A stretch of DNA of 55,592 bases from assembly GCF_007991635.1 (NCBI RefSeq), contig NZ_BJYS01000049.1, positions 1-55,592 on the forward strand. Direction: 5' to 3'. A program made the position numbers and the translations under genes. The first letter of the stretch is position 1. The number at the start of each line of letters is the position of its first letter. Origin of the DNA: Adhaeribacter aerolatus. GTDB taxonomy: Bacteria; Bacteroidota; Bacteroidia; Cytophagales; Hymenobacteraceae. Below are positions 54,845 to 55,592 of the stretch, in pieces. Under the pieces are notes generated by a model that was not told the origin of the DNA, did not search any database, and saw only the letters and a program-made list of their open reading frames with translations.

Positions 54845-54959
54845 AGTTGTGCGGAGCTTTAGCGTAACGCGTTAGTTTCGTTGTGCCACTCCCTGTTGTG
54901 CGGAGAGTTAGCGGAGCGCTCTGCGCAATTCTCGGATAGCCAATCTCTGATTGGCGTAG
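54845..54959. repeat. Compound REP-like element after the toxin gene
   Basis: Two second-hairpin units in tandem (AGTTGTGCGGAG...TTGTGCC, then GTTGTGCGGAGAGTTAGCG...GCTCTGCGCA) are followed by GCCAATCTCTGATTGGC. The order is that of the element at 51441, inverted relative to the others. It may terminate the toxin-antitoxin transcript. Confidence 0.75.
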
Positions 54960-55120
54960 CTAGCAAATATAAGAATTAGGTACAGACCAGGTAAGTCGCA
55001 GTTAAAGTGGCAAAAGAAAGTGGACTTTAAACCAGTTATAGCTATTGCTAAACGGTTTTTTCTATTATTTAAATTATGGCATGAAAAATTTTTACTATAT
55101 CTGAAAATTTAGGTGCTTTA

Positions 55121-55192
55121 TGGATTAGACCAACCGGGAGATTGGCTTTCCATATAATGCGTAGCGCGCTGCACTAATTTTACGCATAACAG
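55121..55192. repeat. REP-like element near the right edge
   Basis: TGGATTAGACCAACCGGGAG and GATTGGC form a degenerate first hairpin, and ATGCGTAGCGCGCTGCAC...TACGCATAACAG the second, very like the end of 52381-52509. Confidence 0.7.
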
Positions 55193-55592
55193 TGTCAAGC
55201 CCCTATCAGCGAGTACGCCTTCTGGCTGAAACGTATCCGGAAATGCTGCCACCTCACAACCTACCTAAATCATTATTTTAGGTGGATACTAAACAAGTAA
55301 GCGAATAGTATTTCTACACTTGGGAAGGAGTATAACTATACGATAAACTGCTAAAGCCAGGGCCAATATCCTCTTAGTGCGGTAAGGTAGGCACTTATAT
55401 TTTAAGTGGCAGCCTGCATAAAAACCAGTAGTATAAAATAATGTGCTCGAACACACTATTTTGCTAAATGCTTGAATATTTAAAATTAAACTTTTAGTTT
55501 TAGGCAACTATCGGGGTGGTAAATATTAGAAGATACCGGATCAGCTGTTTTGTTATTACTGGCTGATTGGCAGAATTATTAATGCTAAAACT
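55193..55592. other. Non-coding right end
   Basis: No convincing gene or RNA lies in the last 400 bases. A 72-residue minus-strand frame (55289-55507) is open but has many Cys, Tyr and Leu residues without a domain, and is not called. Confidence 0.45.

Noticed and set aside
1-55592. CRISPR arrays, tRNA, rRNA, integrase or prophage genes
   Set aside because: None was recognised on reading both strands. The repeats found are palindromic or inverted, without the regular repeat-spacer pattern of CRISPR.

Overview
The window looks like chromosomal DNA from an aerobic, gliding-type Bacteroidota, most probably Cytophagales/Hymenobacteraceae (Adhaeribacter- or Rufibacter-like). This is inferred from two outer-membrane beta-barrel receptors with a carboxypeptidase-like N-terminal domain, a DUF808 protein, YceI, a DUF985 cupin, AT-rich leaders with little Shine-Dalgarno signal, and a TAnnTTTG-type promoter. 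No rRNA, tRNA, CRISPR array, phage module or replication origin was seen.

Left part (1-8.6 kb): a small two-helix membrane protein, an aldo/keto reductase, the helicase HrpB, a DUF559 endonuclease wedged between two MITE-like repeats, and an unusual Lgt-like membrane protein with a beta-strand-rich C-terminal extension. From 8.98 to 12.72 kb lies a clearly AT-richer, overlapping three-gene operon: a McrB-type AAA+ NTPase without an N-terminal recognition domain, a McrC/LlaJI-like putative nuclease, and a third protein with a YfaP/DUF2135-like DLDLHV domain. I read this as a variant McrBC-like defence system and the best candidate here for something undescribed.

Middle part (13-33 kb): mostly single housekeeping or stress genes (AhpD-like protein, Crp/Fnr regulator, cupin, TPR protein, 2H phosphoesterase, DUF808, multi-PAS histidine kinase, VAT1-like oxidoreductase, DUF1801, outer-membrane receptor, carboxylesterase, LD-carboxypeptidase, N-formylglutamate amidohydrolase). 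Three genes here look damaged: the 2'-5' RNA ligase-like gene has a C-terminal frameshift, a VOC/PhnB-like gene is internally deleted, and an alpha/beta hydrolase has an intact body but no usable start.

Right part (33-55.6 kb): two tandem paralogous secreted proteins precede an outer-membrane receptor. A minus-strand group (YceI, ring-cleaving dioxygenase, cupin, MhqD-like hydrolase, GNAT) resembles quinone/electrophile detoxification clusters and has two tandem palindromes upstream. Then come an orphan ABC ATPase, an ABC exporter, a GlcG-like protein, a DbpA-like helicase, an SDR, a CcbP/SWIM pair, a Gfo/Idh/MocA oxidoreductase, a secreted LpqC-like esterase, and an Xre/MbcA/ParS-RES toxin-antitoxin operon with an evident operator/promoter. 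From 47.7 kb on, the intergenic DNA is full of REP-like palindromes around a 5'-truncated RAYT transposase remnant.

Dispersed repeats: four complete MITE-like elements share 28-30 bp terminal inverted repeats (family A), two longer elements share other ends (family B), and there are at least nine REP-like elements.
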